Positions 41,710 through 49,606 of a stretch of 64,000 nucleotides of DNA are shown here, one piece after another. Every line of letters starts with the position of its first letter. Positions within the stretch are counted from its first letter, which is position 1. The DNA comes from Micromonospora citrea (GTDB taxonomy: Bacteria > Actinomycetota > Actinomycetes > Mycobacteriales > Micromonosporaceae), in assembly GCF_900090315.1 (NCBI RefSeq), contig NZ_FMHZ01000002.1, forward strand, positions 4,806,501 to 4,870,500, written 5' to 3'. The position numbers and the translations under genes were made by a program. The notes under the pieces were generated by a model. It saw nothing but the letters and a program-made list of their open reading frames with translations. It searched no databases and was not told where the DNA came from.

Positions 41710-43293
41710 GTGCGGTTCCTCGACCTGGCAGCCACCTCCGCCGCCGTCGGCGCCACCCGTGCCCGCCGGGCCAAGGTGGAGCTGCTGGCCGAGGCGTTGC
41801 GGGCGCTCGACCCCGACGAGGTTCCGGCCGGCGCGGGGTGGCTGGCCGGCGAGCTGCGCCAGCGGCAGACCGGGGTGGGCTGGGCGAGCCTGCGTGACCT
41901 GCCGCCGCCGGCGGCGGAGCCGACCCTGACCGTGGCCGCGGTCGACGCGGCCATCGACGAGATCGCGGCGGTGCGCGGGCCGGGTTCGCAGGCGCGCCGC
42001 CGGTCGTTGCTCGGCGCGCTCTACGCCGCCGCCACCGCCGACGAGCAGCGGCTGCTGACCGGCCTGTTCAGCGGCGAGCTGCGGCAGGGCGCCCAGGCGG
42101 GCCTGCTCGCCGACGCGGTGGCCCGGGCGGCCGAGGTGCCGGTCGCCGCCGTACGCCGGGCCCTGCTGCTCGCCGGCGACCTGCGGGCGGTCGCGGTCGC
42201 CGCGCTCGACGGCGGCGCGTCGGCGCTGGCCGCCTTCGGCCTCCAGGTCGGCCGCCCGCTCGCGCCGATGCTGGCCCAGAGCGCGCCCTCGGTCGACGAG
42301 GCGCTGGCGGCCACCGGCACGCCCGCCGTGGTCGACGTCAAGCTCGACGGCATCCGGATCCAGGTGCACCGCTCCGGCCACGACATCGCGGTCTTCACGC
42401 GCAGCCTCGACGACATCACCGCCCGGGTGCCCGAGGTGGTCGCCGCCGTGCGCGCGCTGCCCGCCCGTGAGCTGGTGCTCGACGGCGAGGCGATCGGGCT
42501 GGACGCGACGGGCCGGCCGCTGCCGTTCCAGGAGACGTCGAGCCGGGCGGCCCGGCGCACCACCCCGAGCACCACGGGCCGCGCCCCGGTCGCCCCGGCC
42601 GTGCTCGCCGCCGCCGAGACCACCGGCGAGCCGGTGCTGACGCCCTACTTCTTCGACCTGCTGCACATCGACGGCGACGACATGATCGACCTGCCCGGCC
42701 GGGAGCGCTGGGCGGCGCTCGCCGCGGCGGTCGACCCGCCGCTGCTGGTCGGCCGGATGGAGGTCGACGGCCCGGAGCGGGCCGGCGAGGCCTTCGCCGC
42801 CGCGATCGACGCCGGCCAGGAGGGGGTCGTGGTGAAGGCGCCCGACGCCCCCTACGACGCCGGACGCAGGGGCGCCGCCTGGGTCAAGGTGAAGCCGCGG
42901 CACACCCTCGACCTGGTGGTGCTGGCGGTCGAGTGGGGCAGCGGCCGGCGTCAGGGCTGGCTGTCCAACCTGCATCTCGGCGCGCGCGACCCGCGCACCG
43001 GCGACTTCGTCATGCTCGGCAAGACGTTCAAGGGCCTCACCGACGAGGTGCTGCGCTGGCAGACCGAGCGGTTCCTCTCCCTCGCCGTCGAGCGCGGCGA
43101 CTGGGTGGTGCGGGTCCGCCCGGAGCAGGTGGTCGAGATCGCGTTCGACGGGGTGCAGACCAGCTCCCGCTACCCGGGCGGGGTGGCGCTGCGCTTCGCC
43201 CGGGTGGTGCGCTACCGCGACGACAAGACGGCGGCCGAGGCCGACACCATCGACGCGGTGCGCGCCATCCACGCCGGCCGGCTCACGGGCTGA
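41710..43293 (+). CDS. ATP-dependent DNA ligase
   Basis: This 527-residue ligase has an N-terminal DNA-binding domain (1-190), then the adenylation domain with nucleophile Lys211 in VVDVKLDGIRIQVHR (KxDGxR). Motif III-like LVLDGEAIGLDATGRPLPFQE, IV EGVVVKAPDAPY and V WVKVKP follow, with an OB-fold tail (LGARDPRTGDFVMLGKTFKGLTDEVL). Domain order is that of bacterial LigB/Lig1-like repair ligases common in actinobacteria in addition to NAD-dependent LigA. GTG 41710 lies 7 bases after a CAGGAT box, and the resulting start MRFLDLAATS matches the family better than ATG 41701. No Ku or other NHEJ gene is adjacent. Confidence 0.94.
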   Translation: MRFLDLAATSAAVGATRARRAKVELLAEALRALDPDEVPAGAGWLAGELRQRQTGVGWASLRDLPPPAAEPTLTVAAVDAAIDEIAAVRGPGSQARRRSLLGALYAAATADEQRLLTGLFSGELRQGAQAGLLADAVARAAEVPVAAVRRALLLAGDLRAVAVAALDGGASALAAFGLQVGRPLAPMLAQSAPSVDEALAATGTPAVVDVKLDGIRIQVHRSGHDIAVFTRSLDDITARVPEVVAAVRALPARELVLDGEAIGLDATGRPLPFQETSSRAARRTTPSTTGRAPVAPAVLAAAETTGEPVLTPYFFDLLHIDGDDMIDLPGRERWAALAAAVDPPLLVGRMEVDGPERAGEAFAAAIDAGQEGVVVKAPDAPYDAGRRGAAWVKVKPRHTLDLVVLAVEWGSGRRQGWLSNLHLGARDPRTGDFVMLGKTFKGLTDEVLRWQTERFLSLAVERGDWVVRVRPEQVVEIAFDGVQTSSRYPGGVALRFARVVRYRDDKTAAEADTIDAVRAIHAGRLTG

Positions 43294-43320
43294 CCACCGG
43301 CCGCTCCGCCACGCGCCCTT

Positions 43321-43360
43321 CCCGTGCCGGCCCGGGTCGGCGGGGCCGGGCCGGCACGGG
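43321..43360. terminator. 15-bp hairpin between convergent genes
   Basis: Arms 43321-43335 and 43346-43360 pair perfectly around a 10-base loop. The structure touches the stop codon of the minus-strand gene at 43361 and lies 28 bases after the ligase stop, so it can end both transcripts. Confidence 0.8.
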
Positions 43361-44107
43361 TCACATCGTCGACAGGGAACGGGCGTAGTTGACCTGGTTG
43401 TTGATGTGCTGCACCTGCGCCTGGTCGGCGACCGGGATCCGCGCCACGTACTGCTGGGCGCCGTTCATCACGCTGACCTGGACGGTGCCGTGGTGCCGGG
43501 TCTCCTTGATCAGCAGGAAGAGCAGGCTGAAGATGGTCAGGCAGAAGAAGCCGACGATCGCGCAGACGATGGCCCACTGCGCGGTCTTCTCCTCCTTCTG
43601 CCAGTAGTCGGTGACGTGCCAGGACGCCCCGGCGAGCGGCAGCACGCCGGCCGGCGTACGGATCACCGGCGGGCTCACCAGGATCTCGCCGATCTGCACC
43701 GCCACCGCGCCCTGCGGCGGCGGATAGCCGCCCGGCAGCGCCGGCACGGGCGCCATCACCGGCGGGTGCGGCCCCGGCCGGACGACCGCCGTGCCGGGCG
43801 GGGCGGAGTAGGGCGCGCCGGGCGGGGCGGAGTAGGGCGCGCCGGGCGGGGCCGAGTAGGGCGGGGCGGAGTACTGGGCGGTGGCCGGCGGCGCGGAGTA
43901 CGGCGTCGCGGGGAACTCCGTGGTGGCCGGCGGCGCGGAGGGCTGGCCGGCGGCCGGCGGGGTGGGGAACTCCGCGGTGGCCGGCGGCGCGGGACGGTGC
44001 GCCGGCGGCTCCGCGTAGGTGGGCGGGGGCGGGGCGGCCGCCCAGGGGTCGGTCGACGAGGCCGGCTGCGCCACCGGCTCCGGCGGCATCGTGGGATCGG
44101 GGGTCAC
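43361..44107 (-). CDS. DUF6232-like membrane protein with Pro-rich N-terminus
   Basis: This 248-residue protein begins with about 120 residues rich in Pro, Ala and Tyr, with YSAPPGAP-type repeats (24-bp DNA units). Then come AVQIGEILVSPPVIRTPAGVLPLAGASWHVTDYW, a transmembrane region (about 190-212) and a cytoplasmic VQVSVMNGAQQYVARIPVADQAQVQHINNQVNYARSL. The last segment resembles the DUF6232 family (actinobacterial, unknown role). GTG 44107 overlaps the stop of a short upstream frame. The start is uncertain: GTG 44122 would add five residues. Confidence 0.72.
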   Translation of the reverse strand: MTPDPTMPPEPVAQPASSTDPWAAAPPPPTYAEPPAHRPAPPATAEFPTPPAAGQPSAPPATTEFPATPYSAPPATAQYSAPPYSAPPGAPYSAPPGAPYSAPPGTAVVRPGPHPPVMAPVPALPGGYPPPQGAVAVQIGEILVSPPVIRTPAGVLPLAGASWHVTDYWQKEEKTAQWAIVCAIVGFFCLTIFSLLFLLIKETRHHGTVQVSVMNGAQQYVARIPVADQAQVQHINNQVNYARSLSTM

Positions 44108-44133
44108 CGCGACCCCCCACACGCGTTGATCAT
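44104..44133 (-). CDS. putative leaderless 9-residue upstream ORF
   Basis: TAGGGT (44146-44141 on the minus strand) is followed by seven bases and ATG 44133. The frame encodes MINACGGSR and stops at TGA overlapping the main GTG (GTGA). This is the strongest promoter-like signal before the DUF6232-like gene, so its mRNA probably begins with this tiny frame. Function unknown. Confidence 0.4.
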   Translation of the reverse strand: MINACGGSR

Positions 44134-44286
44134 GTGGCGGACCCTACAACCTCGACGGGCCGGGCCGATGCCCCGCGGACCGACCCGGGTACGGATCGGG
44201 ACAGCCGGACGGGCCGTCCGGAAAAACAGACCGCCGACCGCTGATCGACCTCCGGGCTGTCGGGGCGGGCGTTGGTCGCGACGGGG

Positions 44287-45108
44287 TCAGGCGGCGGTGT
44301 GCGAGGCGGGCTCGGCGGCGCGGTCGGTGGGACGCTCGCGTCCCACGCCTGCCAGCCGACGGGCCTCCCGCCGGGCCACCCAGCCGTAGCCGAAGAGGGT
44401 CATCACGGCGAAGATCCACCACTGTACGACGTAGCCGAAGTTCTGCCAGTTGTTCGTGTAACCGACCGGCACGTCCTTGAAGACCGGATCGGCCGCCGGG
44501 GTCTGCTCGTCCAGCAGCAGGTACGCGCCGTGCACCGGGTAGGGCAGCTCACGCGCCAGCCGGGGCACGCCGATCCGCCGGGTCTCCAGCTTGCCCTCGC
44601 GCCGCGAGACGTCGACCGAGCCGCTCTCGCTCAGGTGCACCCGGCCGGTGACGGTGACCTCGCCGGTAGGGGCGGGTGGCACCTCCGGCTGGACGGTCGC
44701 GTCGCCGCCCCGGGCCGGCGGAATCCAACCCCGGTCCACCAGCACCGCCGTGCCGTCGGCCAGGACGAGCGGGGTCACCACCTCGAAGCCGACCTTGCGG
44801 TCCACCGAGCGGCCCCGGACCAGGACGACGTTCGCCGGGTCGTAGCGGCCGGTCACGGTGACCTTGGTCCACGACTTGTCCTCGGCGGGCGCGGGGCCGG
44901 CCGTGCCGCTGCCCCCGGTCGGGGCGGGCAGCACGTCGCGCAGTGGCACCGGGGCCATCCGCAGGCCGGCGTCGATCCGCTCGTTGATCTCCGTGCGCCC
45001 GTGGTAGCGGTCCAGCTGCCAGTTGCCGAGCAGCACCATCACCGCCGAGGCGACCAGGGTCAGCGCGAGGATGCCCAGCCAGCGCGGCGTCAACAGGAAC
45101 CGGTACAC
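44287..45108 (-). CDS. SURF1 family cytochrome oxidase biogenesis protein
   Basis: This 273-residue protein has two transmembrane helices (about 10-30 and 225-245) around an extracytoplasmic domain. Motifs include LGNWQLDRYHGRTEINERI, VTVTGRYDPANVVLVRGR, GFEVVTPLVLADGTAVLVDRGWIPP and NNWQNFGYVVQWWIFAV. SURF1 assists heme insertion into cytochrome c oxidase. GTG 45108 follows a TAGCCT box by seven bases. An earlier GTG at 45114 is possible. It is divergent from cobB. Confidence 0.93.
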   Translation of the reverse strand: MYRFLLTPRWLGILALTLVASAVMVLLGNWQLDRYHGRTEINERIDAGLRMAPVPLRDVLPAPTGGSGTAGPAPAEDKSWTKVTVTGRYDPANVVLVRGRSVDRKVGFEVVTPLVLADGTAVLVDRGWIPPARGGDATVQPEVPPAPTGEVTVTGRVHLSESGSVDVSRREGKLETRRIGVPRLARELPYPVHGAYLLLDEQTPAADPVFKDVPVGYTNNWQNFGYVVQWWIFAVMTLFGYGWVARREARRLAGVGRERPTDRAAEPASHTAA

Positions 45109-45294
45109 GACCACGAGGCTACCCCTGTGCTCCGGGCCACCGGCCTCGGCGGCCCCGGTCCGCGCCGCAGCGCCGACCGGCGACCGATCCACGCCGGGCC
45201 GCCGGGGCGCGAGCCGGAATCGATCGTGGCCGCTACCGCGTCGGGTCGCGCCGACAGGCCCGCTCGGTGGCGGCCACCCGCCGTCGGGTTGGGC

Positions 45295-45330
45295 TATCGT
45301 CACGCGGGCGGACCGCGCGGTCGGTCCGCC
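45295..45330 (+). promoter_or_regulatory. -10 element and 5' stem-loop in the cobB leader
   Basis: TATCGT lies at 45295-45300. A 9-bp stem (45307-45315 and 45322-45330, loop CGCGGT) begins where the transcript should start and is followed by GTTTT at 45336-45340. Whether it is a terminator-like or stabilising element is open. The conserved core of a cobalamin riboswitch is not visible in this 250-base gap. Confidence 0.5.
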
Positions 45331-45364
45331 GCAGGGTTTTCCCCCGCCGCCCCGCAGGGAGTCG

Positions 45365-46759
45365 ATGATGACCGACGTGCCGCGCCTGGTGCTCAGCGCG
45401 CCGTCCTCCGGCCACGGCAAGAACGCGCTGGCGATCGGGCTGCTCGCGGCGCTCGCCGACCGGGGCGTCGACGTCGCCGGGTTCAAGGTCGGCCCGGACC
45501 ACGTCGACGCCGCGTACCTCGGGCTGGCCGCCGGCCGCCCCGGCCGCACCCTCGACCCCCGGCTGGTCGGCGCCGACCGGGTCGCCCCGCTGGTCGCCCG
45601 CGGGGCGCGGGGCGCCGGGTTCGCGCTCGTGCAGGGCAGCATGGGGCTGTACGACAGCCTCTCCGGCCGGCCCGAGAGCGAGTCGACGGCCGCCGTGGCG
45701 ACCGCGCTGCGCAGCCCCGTCGTGCTGGTGGTCGACGTCGCCGCGATGGGGCAGTCGGTGGCGGCCCTGGTGCACGGCTTCCGGGCGTACGACGAGCAGC
45801 TCTGGCTCGGTGGGGTGGTCCTCAACCGGGTGGCGTCGGCGCGACACGAGGAGTTGCTGCGCGCGGCGCTCGACGACATCGGCGTTCCGGTCTACGGCGT
45901 GCTGCGCCGCCACGACCTGCCGGCGGTGCTGCCGTCGCGCCGGCAGGGGGCGGTGCCCGCGCTCGCCCGCACCGGCGAGGCCACCCGCGCGGTCCGCCGG
46001 CTCGGCGAGGCGGTCGCCGCCACGGTCGACCTGGACCGGCTGCTGGGGCTGGCCCGCTCCGCCCCGCCGCTGCCGGCGGCCCCCTGGACGCCCGAGGTCG
46101 ACCGGCCCGCCGCCGACCCGCGCCCGGTCGTCGCGGTCGCCGGGGCGGCGGGCGGCAGCTACGGCCACGTCGAGGCCACGGAGCTGCTCCGGGCGGCCGG
46201 CGCGGAGGTGGTGACGGTCGATCCGCTGCACGACGAGGCGCTGCCCACCGGCGTCGGCGCGTTGGTCGTCGGCGGCGGGCTGCCCGAGGCGTACGCCGAG
46301 CAGCTCTCCGCCAACCGCCGGCTCTGCATCGCCGTCGCCGAGCTGGCCCGCACCGGACGGCCGGTCGTCGCCGAGGGGGCCGGCCTGCTCTGGCTGGCCC
46401 GGGAGCTGGACGGGCTGCCCATGTGCGGGGTGCTCGACGCGGTGGGGACCAGCCGCGACGGCCTGGTCGTCGGCTACCGGGAGGCGACGGCGCTGACCGA
46501 CAGCGTGGTGGCCTCGGCGGGCGCGGTCGTGACCGGGCACAAGGAGCACCGCGCCGTGCTCACCCCGCGGGCCGGGGCGCGGCCGGCCTGGAGCTGGGAC
46601 GGCGGGGCGCCCGAGGGCTTCGTCTGGCGGGGTGTGCACGCCTCCCAGCTCACCGTGCACTGGGCGGCGTACCCGCAGCTCGCCGCCCGGCTGGTCGACG
46701 CGGCGGCGCGGGCGGCGGCCGACCCCGCGACCGCCCGGCCGGGCGGGGTGCCCGCGTGA
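45365..46759 (+). CDS. cobB: cobyrinate/hydrogenobyrinate a,c-diamide synthase, atypical glutaminase
   Basis: This 464-residue protein amidates the a and c side chains of the corrin ring using ATP. The N-terminal half has the P-loop SAPSSGHGKNALAIGLLAAL, FKVGPDHVDAAYLGL and VVDVAAMGQSVAALVHGF. The C-terminal part is the type 1 glutaminase, but the strand-turn where the nucleophile Cys belongs reads VVAEGAGLLWLA. The usual ECGG or ECAG Cys is thus replaced by Gly, so glutamine hydrolysis may be lost. The distal His (TVHWAAYPQLA) is kept. The tail is coupled to a GNAT gene (GTGA overlap). Confidence 0.93.
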   Translation: MMTDVPRLVLSAPSSGHGKNALAIGLLAALADRGVDVAGFKVGPDHVDAAYLGLAAGRPGRTLDPRLVGADRVAPLVARGARGAGFALVQGSMGLYDSLSGRPESESTAAVATALRSPVVLVVDVAAMGQSVAALVHGFRAYDEQLWLGGVVLNRVASARHEELLRAALDDIGVPVYGVLRRHDLPAVLPSRRQGAVPALARTGEATRAVRRLGEAVAATVDLDRLLGLARSAPPLPAAPWTPEVDRPAADPRPVVAVAGAAGGSYGHVEATELLRAAGAEVVTVDPLHDEALPTGVGALVVGGGLPEAYAEQLSANRRLCIAVAELARTGRPVVAEGAGLLWLARELDGLPMCGVLDAVGTSRDGLVVGYREATALTDSVVASAGAVVTGHKEHRAVLTPRAGARPAWSWDGGAPEGFVWRGVHASQLTVHWAAYPQLAARLVDAAARAAADPATARPGGVPA

Positions 46760-47325
46760 TCGGCCAGGTGGCGGTGCGCCGCTTCCCGTCGTTGACGGTC
46801 TCCACGCCGCGCACCGAGGTGCGTGCGCTGACCGCCGCCGACGCGAAGGCGGCCGACGAGGTCTTCGCCGACCGGCAGACCCAGCGGTGGCTGCCGCTGG
46901 TCGACACGTCCGGCCAGATCGACGGGCTGGCCTGGTGCACGGACCTGGCGCGGCAGCGGCGCGACAGCGGCGACGGCGACCACTACGCGGTGGTGCGCCG
47001 GGAGGACGACCGGGTGGTCGGCTGTCTGTGGACCCGGCGCACCGACTGGGGCGCCCGGTGCACGGAGGTCTCGTACGCGATGGCGCCGCACGCCCGGGGC
47101 TTCGGGCTGGCGGTCGAGGCGGTCGACGCGCTCGCCATCGCGCTGATCCTCGAACACGACTTCCAGCGCGTCGAGCTGCGCGTCGCCCCCGGCAACCTGG
47201 CGTCCCGGCGGGTCGCCGAGAAGGCCGGCTTCAGCTACGAGGGGCTGCTGCGCAACGCCGGCTTCGTCCGGGGCGGCCGGGTCGACCTGGAGGTCTGGTC
47301 CTTCGTCGTCGCCGACCTCCGCTGA
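46756..47325 (+). CDS. GNAT family N-acetyltransferase
   Basis: This 189-residue protein starts at GTG 46756, overlapping the cobB stop by 4 bases. It has the RimJ/RimL-type layout VRALTAADAKAADEVF, GCLWTRRTDWGARCTEVSYAMAPHARGFGLAVEAVDALAIALI (the acetyl-CoA loop is RGFGLA) and LRVAPGNLASRRVAEKAGFSYEGLLRN. It transfers acetyl groups to an N-terminus or amine; the substrate is unknown. Coupling to cobB suggests co-expression, not necessarily a cobalamin role. Confidence 0.9.
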   Translation: MIGQVAVRRFPSLTVSTPRTEVRALTAADAKAADEVFADRQTQRWLPLVDTSGQIDGLAWCTDLARQRRDSGDGDHYAVVRREDDRVVGCLWTRRTDWGARCTEVSYAMAPHARGFGLAVEAVDALAIALILEHDFQRVELRVAPGNLASRRVAEKAGFSYEGLLRNAGFVRGGRVDLEVWSFVVADLR

Positions 47326-47352
47326 GACGGCGGCCGGCGGGATCCGGCGGTG

Positions 47353-49485
47353 TCAGCCGACCATGCGGTCCGACGGCGGGGTGAACTGGCGGGTGGGCTG
47401 GCCCTTGAGGGCGTCCCGGAGCGTCTGCGCCACCGCCTTGATCGGAATCTGGGACTGGCCGTCGCCGACGGCGTTGAACGGGTTGTCCGGGTCGGAGATG
47501 AAGCTCGCCGCCGCCAACTCCGGGGTGTAGCCGACGAACCAGGCCGACCGGGTGCTGTCGGTGGTGCCCGTCTTGCCCGCGACCGGCCGGCCGACCGTCC
47601 CCCGCACGCTGTCCGCGGTCGACCAGCCGCCGCAGCTGCCCCGGGCCGGGGTGTCGCCGGTCGGGCAGCGGGCGGCGTCGGTGGCGGCCCGGGCGGCGTC
47701 GGCGTTCACCACCTGCCGGCAGCGCGGCTTGGCGACCTCGCGTTCGATGCCGGAGGCGGTCTTCCAGGTCGTCGGCGTGCCGTCCCGGTTGTAGATCGCC
47801 TGCACCGGGATCGCCTCGCAGTACCGGCCGTCGGCGGCGATGGCGGCGTACGCGTTGGCCATCTCCAGCGGCGTGGCGTCGGAGACGCCCAGCGTGAACG
47901 CGCCCCACTTCTTCACCTTGGCCGGAGACGCCTGCTCCTTGTCGACGTCGGTGCGCCAGCGCAGCCCGAGCTGCTCGGCGAGGCGGACCGCCTTGTCCGC
48001 GCCGACCTGCTCCTCCAGCCACACGAAGTACGTGTTGACGGACTTGCCGAAGCCGGACCACATGGTCTGGTTGCCGCTCATCGCGCCGCTGGCGTTGGAG
48101 GGCGCCCAGCCGTCGTAGACCTCGGAGCGGTACCGGTGCGGGGCGTTGAACGAGGTGGACAGCGGCATGCCCGCGTTGAGCGCGGCCAGCATCGGGAACA
48201 TCTTGAACGTCGAGCCGGCCTGGTAGCCCGGCAGGTCGCCGCCGCCGAGCAGGGGGGCCACCGTGTTGGGATAGTTGGCCTTGACGTTCGGCCCGGCCTC
48301 GGGGTTGGAGCTGGGCCCGTTCTCGCTCAGGTCCAGCGAGTACGTCCGGTTCACCGCCATCGCCTTGACCCGCCCGGTGCCGGGCTCGGAGACCACGATG
48401 CCGTTGGCGAAGGGGCTGCCCGTGTTCTCCTTGGTGCCGACGTTCTCCTCGGCCGCTTCCTGGATCTTCGGGTCCATGCTGAGCACGATCCGGTAGCCGC
48501 CCCGGCGCAGCTTGTCCATCCGCTCCAGGCGGTTCTCCCCGAACGCCGGCTGGGCGCTCCACCAGTTCTTCAGGTAGTCGCAGGCGAAGCCCCAGCTGTT
48601 CCACTTCTCCGGCACGGAGGCGCAGTCGTTCGGGGGGTAGGACAGCTTCAGCCGGATCGGCTCCGTCTTGGCCCGCGTCGCCTCGTCCGGCGAGAGGTAG
48701 CCGAGCTGGGTCATCCGGTCCAGCACGTAGTTGCGTCGGCCGGTGGCGTCCTTCTGGTCGGAGGTGGCGGGGTCGTACTCGGACGGGGACTTCACCAGCC
48801 CGGCGAGGGTGGCCGCCTCGACCGGGGTGAGGTCCTTCGGGGGCTTGGAGAAGAAGATCTCGCTGGCCGCGTAGATGCCGTACGCGCGGTGGCCGAAGTA
48901 GGCGGAGTTGAGGTAGCGCTCCAGGATCTGCTCCTTGCTCATCTCCTTCTCCAGGTCCAGCGCCATCCGCATCTCCCGGACCTTGCGCAGGCTGGTCTGC
49001 TGGGTCGCCTCCTGCACCTCCTTCGGCGTCTTCGCGCTGTCGCGCAGCGCCATCCGGACGTACTGCATGGTCAGGGTGGAGGCGCCCTGGGAGACGCCGC
49101 TGGAGCGGGCGTTGGCCACGAAGGCGCGGGCGACGCCCTTCGGGTCGACGCCCCGGTGCTGGTAGAAGCGGTTGTCCTCGGCGGCGACGATGGCCTGCTG
49201 CATGCTCGGCGAGATGTCCGCCAGCTTGGTGTACTGCCGGTACTCCTCGTAGAACATCGTCAGCACGGTCTTGCCGTCGGGCGCGTAGACGTACGACGTC
49301 TCGGCCGGCAGCGCGGTGGTGAGGATCTTGGTCTTGTGCTCCAGGGCGTGCGCCGTGACCTTGGCGCCGAGGCCGGTGGCGGCGGCCACCGGATAGGCCA
49401 CGGCGGCGACCACGATGCCGGCGATCAGCCCGGCGCGGAGAAGGGGGACGAGACGACCAGCGGCAGCAAGGGGTCGGTTGCTCAC
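47353..49485 (-). CDS. class A penicillin-binding protein (glycosyltransferase/transpeptidase)
   Basis: This 710-residue membrane enzyme polymerises and cross-links peptidoglycan. An N-terminal transmembrane helix (about 18-40) precedes a GT51 domain with catalytic Glu103 in AAEDNRFYQHRG, GASTLTMQYVR and the KEMSKEQILERYLNSAYFGHRAYGI motif. The transpeptidase domain has SxxK with Ser425 (QAGSTFKMFP), SxN in GKSVNTYF and KTGTT. There is no PASTA repeat. GTG 49485 follows TAACTT by six bases. The -10 overlaps one arm of an A/T-rich inverted repeat shared with the divergent cobC promoter. Confidence 0.95.
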   Translation of the reverse strand: MSNRPLAAAGRLVPLLRAGLIAGIVVAAVAYPVAAATGLGAKVTAHALEHKTKILTTALPAETSYVYAPDGKTVLTMFYEEYRQYTKLADISPSMQQAIVAAEDNRFYQHRGVDPKGVARAFVANARSSGVSQGASTLTMQYVRMALRDSAKTPKEVQEATQQTSLRKVREMRMALDLEKEMSKEQILERYLNSAYFGHRAYGIYAASEIFFSKPPKDLTPVEAATLAGLVKSPSEYDPATSDQKDATGRRNYVLDRMTQLGYLSPDEATRAKTEPIRLKLSYPPNDCASVPEKWNSWGFACDYLKNWWSAQPAFGENRLERMDKLRRGGYRIVLSMDPKIQEAAEENVGTKENTGSPFANGIVVSEPGTGRVKAMAVNRTYSLDLSENGPSSNPEAGPNVKANYPNTVAPLLGGGDLPGYQAGSTFKMFPMLAALNAGMPLSTSFNAPHRYRSEVYDGWAPSNASGAMSGNQTMWSGFGKSVNTYFVWLEEQVGADKAVRLAEQLGLRWRTDVDKEQASPAKVKKWGAFTLGVSDATPLEMANAYAAIAADGRYCEAIPVQAIYNRDGTPTTWKTASGIEREVAKPRCRQVVNADAARAATDAARCPTGDTPARGSCGGWSTADSVRGTVGRPVAGKTGTTDSTRSAWFVGYTPELAAASFISDPDNPFNAVGDGQSQIPIKAVAQTLRDALKGQPTRQFTPPSDRMVG

Positions 49486-49493
49486 ACGGTCAA

Positions 49494-49535
49494 GTTATGA
49501 CATTTCCGATTCGTACTTGAGAAATATTCATAAAC
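49494..49535. promoter_or_regulatory. A/T-rich imperfect inverted repeat at the PBP promoter
   Basis: The arms gttatgacatttc (49494-49506) and gaaatattcataaac (49521-49535) are imperfect reverse complements in a 55-base stretch that is mostly A and T, unlike anything around it. The arm overlaps the -10 of the PBP gene (TAACTT, 49497-49492 on minus), so a bound regulator would block it. Confidence 0.6.
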
Positions 49536-49606
49536 TCCGGCGTGGTGACGCGGCCCACGCCGCGATCCGCTGTCCCGTGCGCCGGCTTCCCGGCAGGATC
49601 GCGGAC

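Noticed and set aside
44207..44228. rho-independent terminator for the SURF1 gene (ccggac/gtccgg followed by AAAAA)
   Set aside because: The A run lies 3' of the hairpin on the plus strand, so on the minus strand the T run precedes the stem; orientation does not fit a terminator for either neighbour.
45130..45365. cobalamin riboswitch upstream of cobB
   Set aside because: No GCCACTG-like B12 box or expected junction is visible by eye; only a simple hairpin is present.
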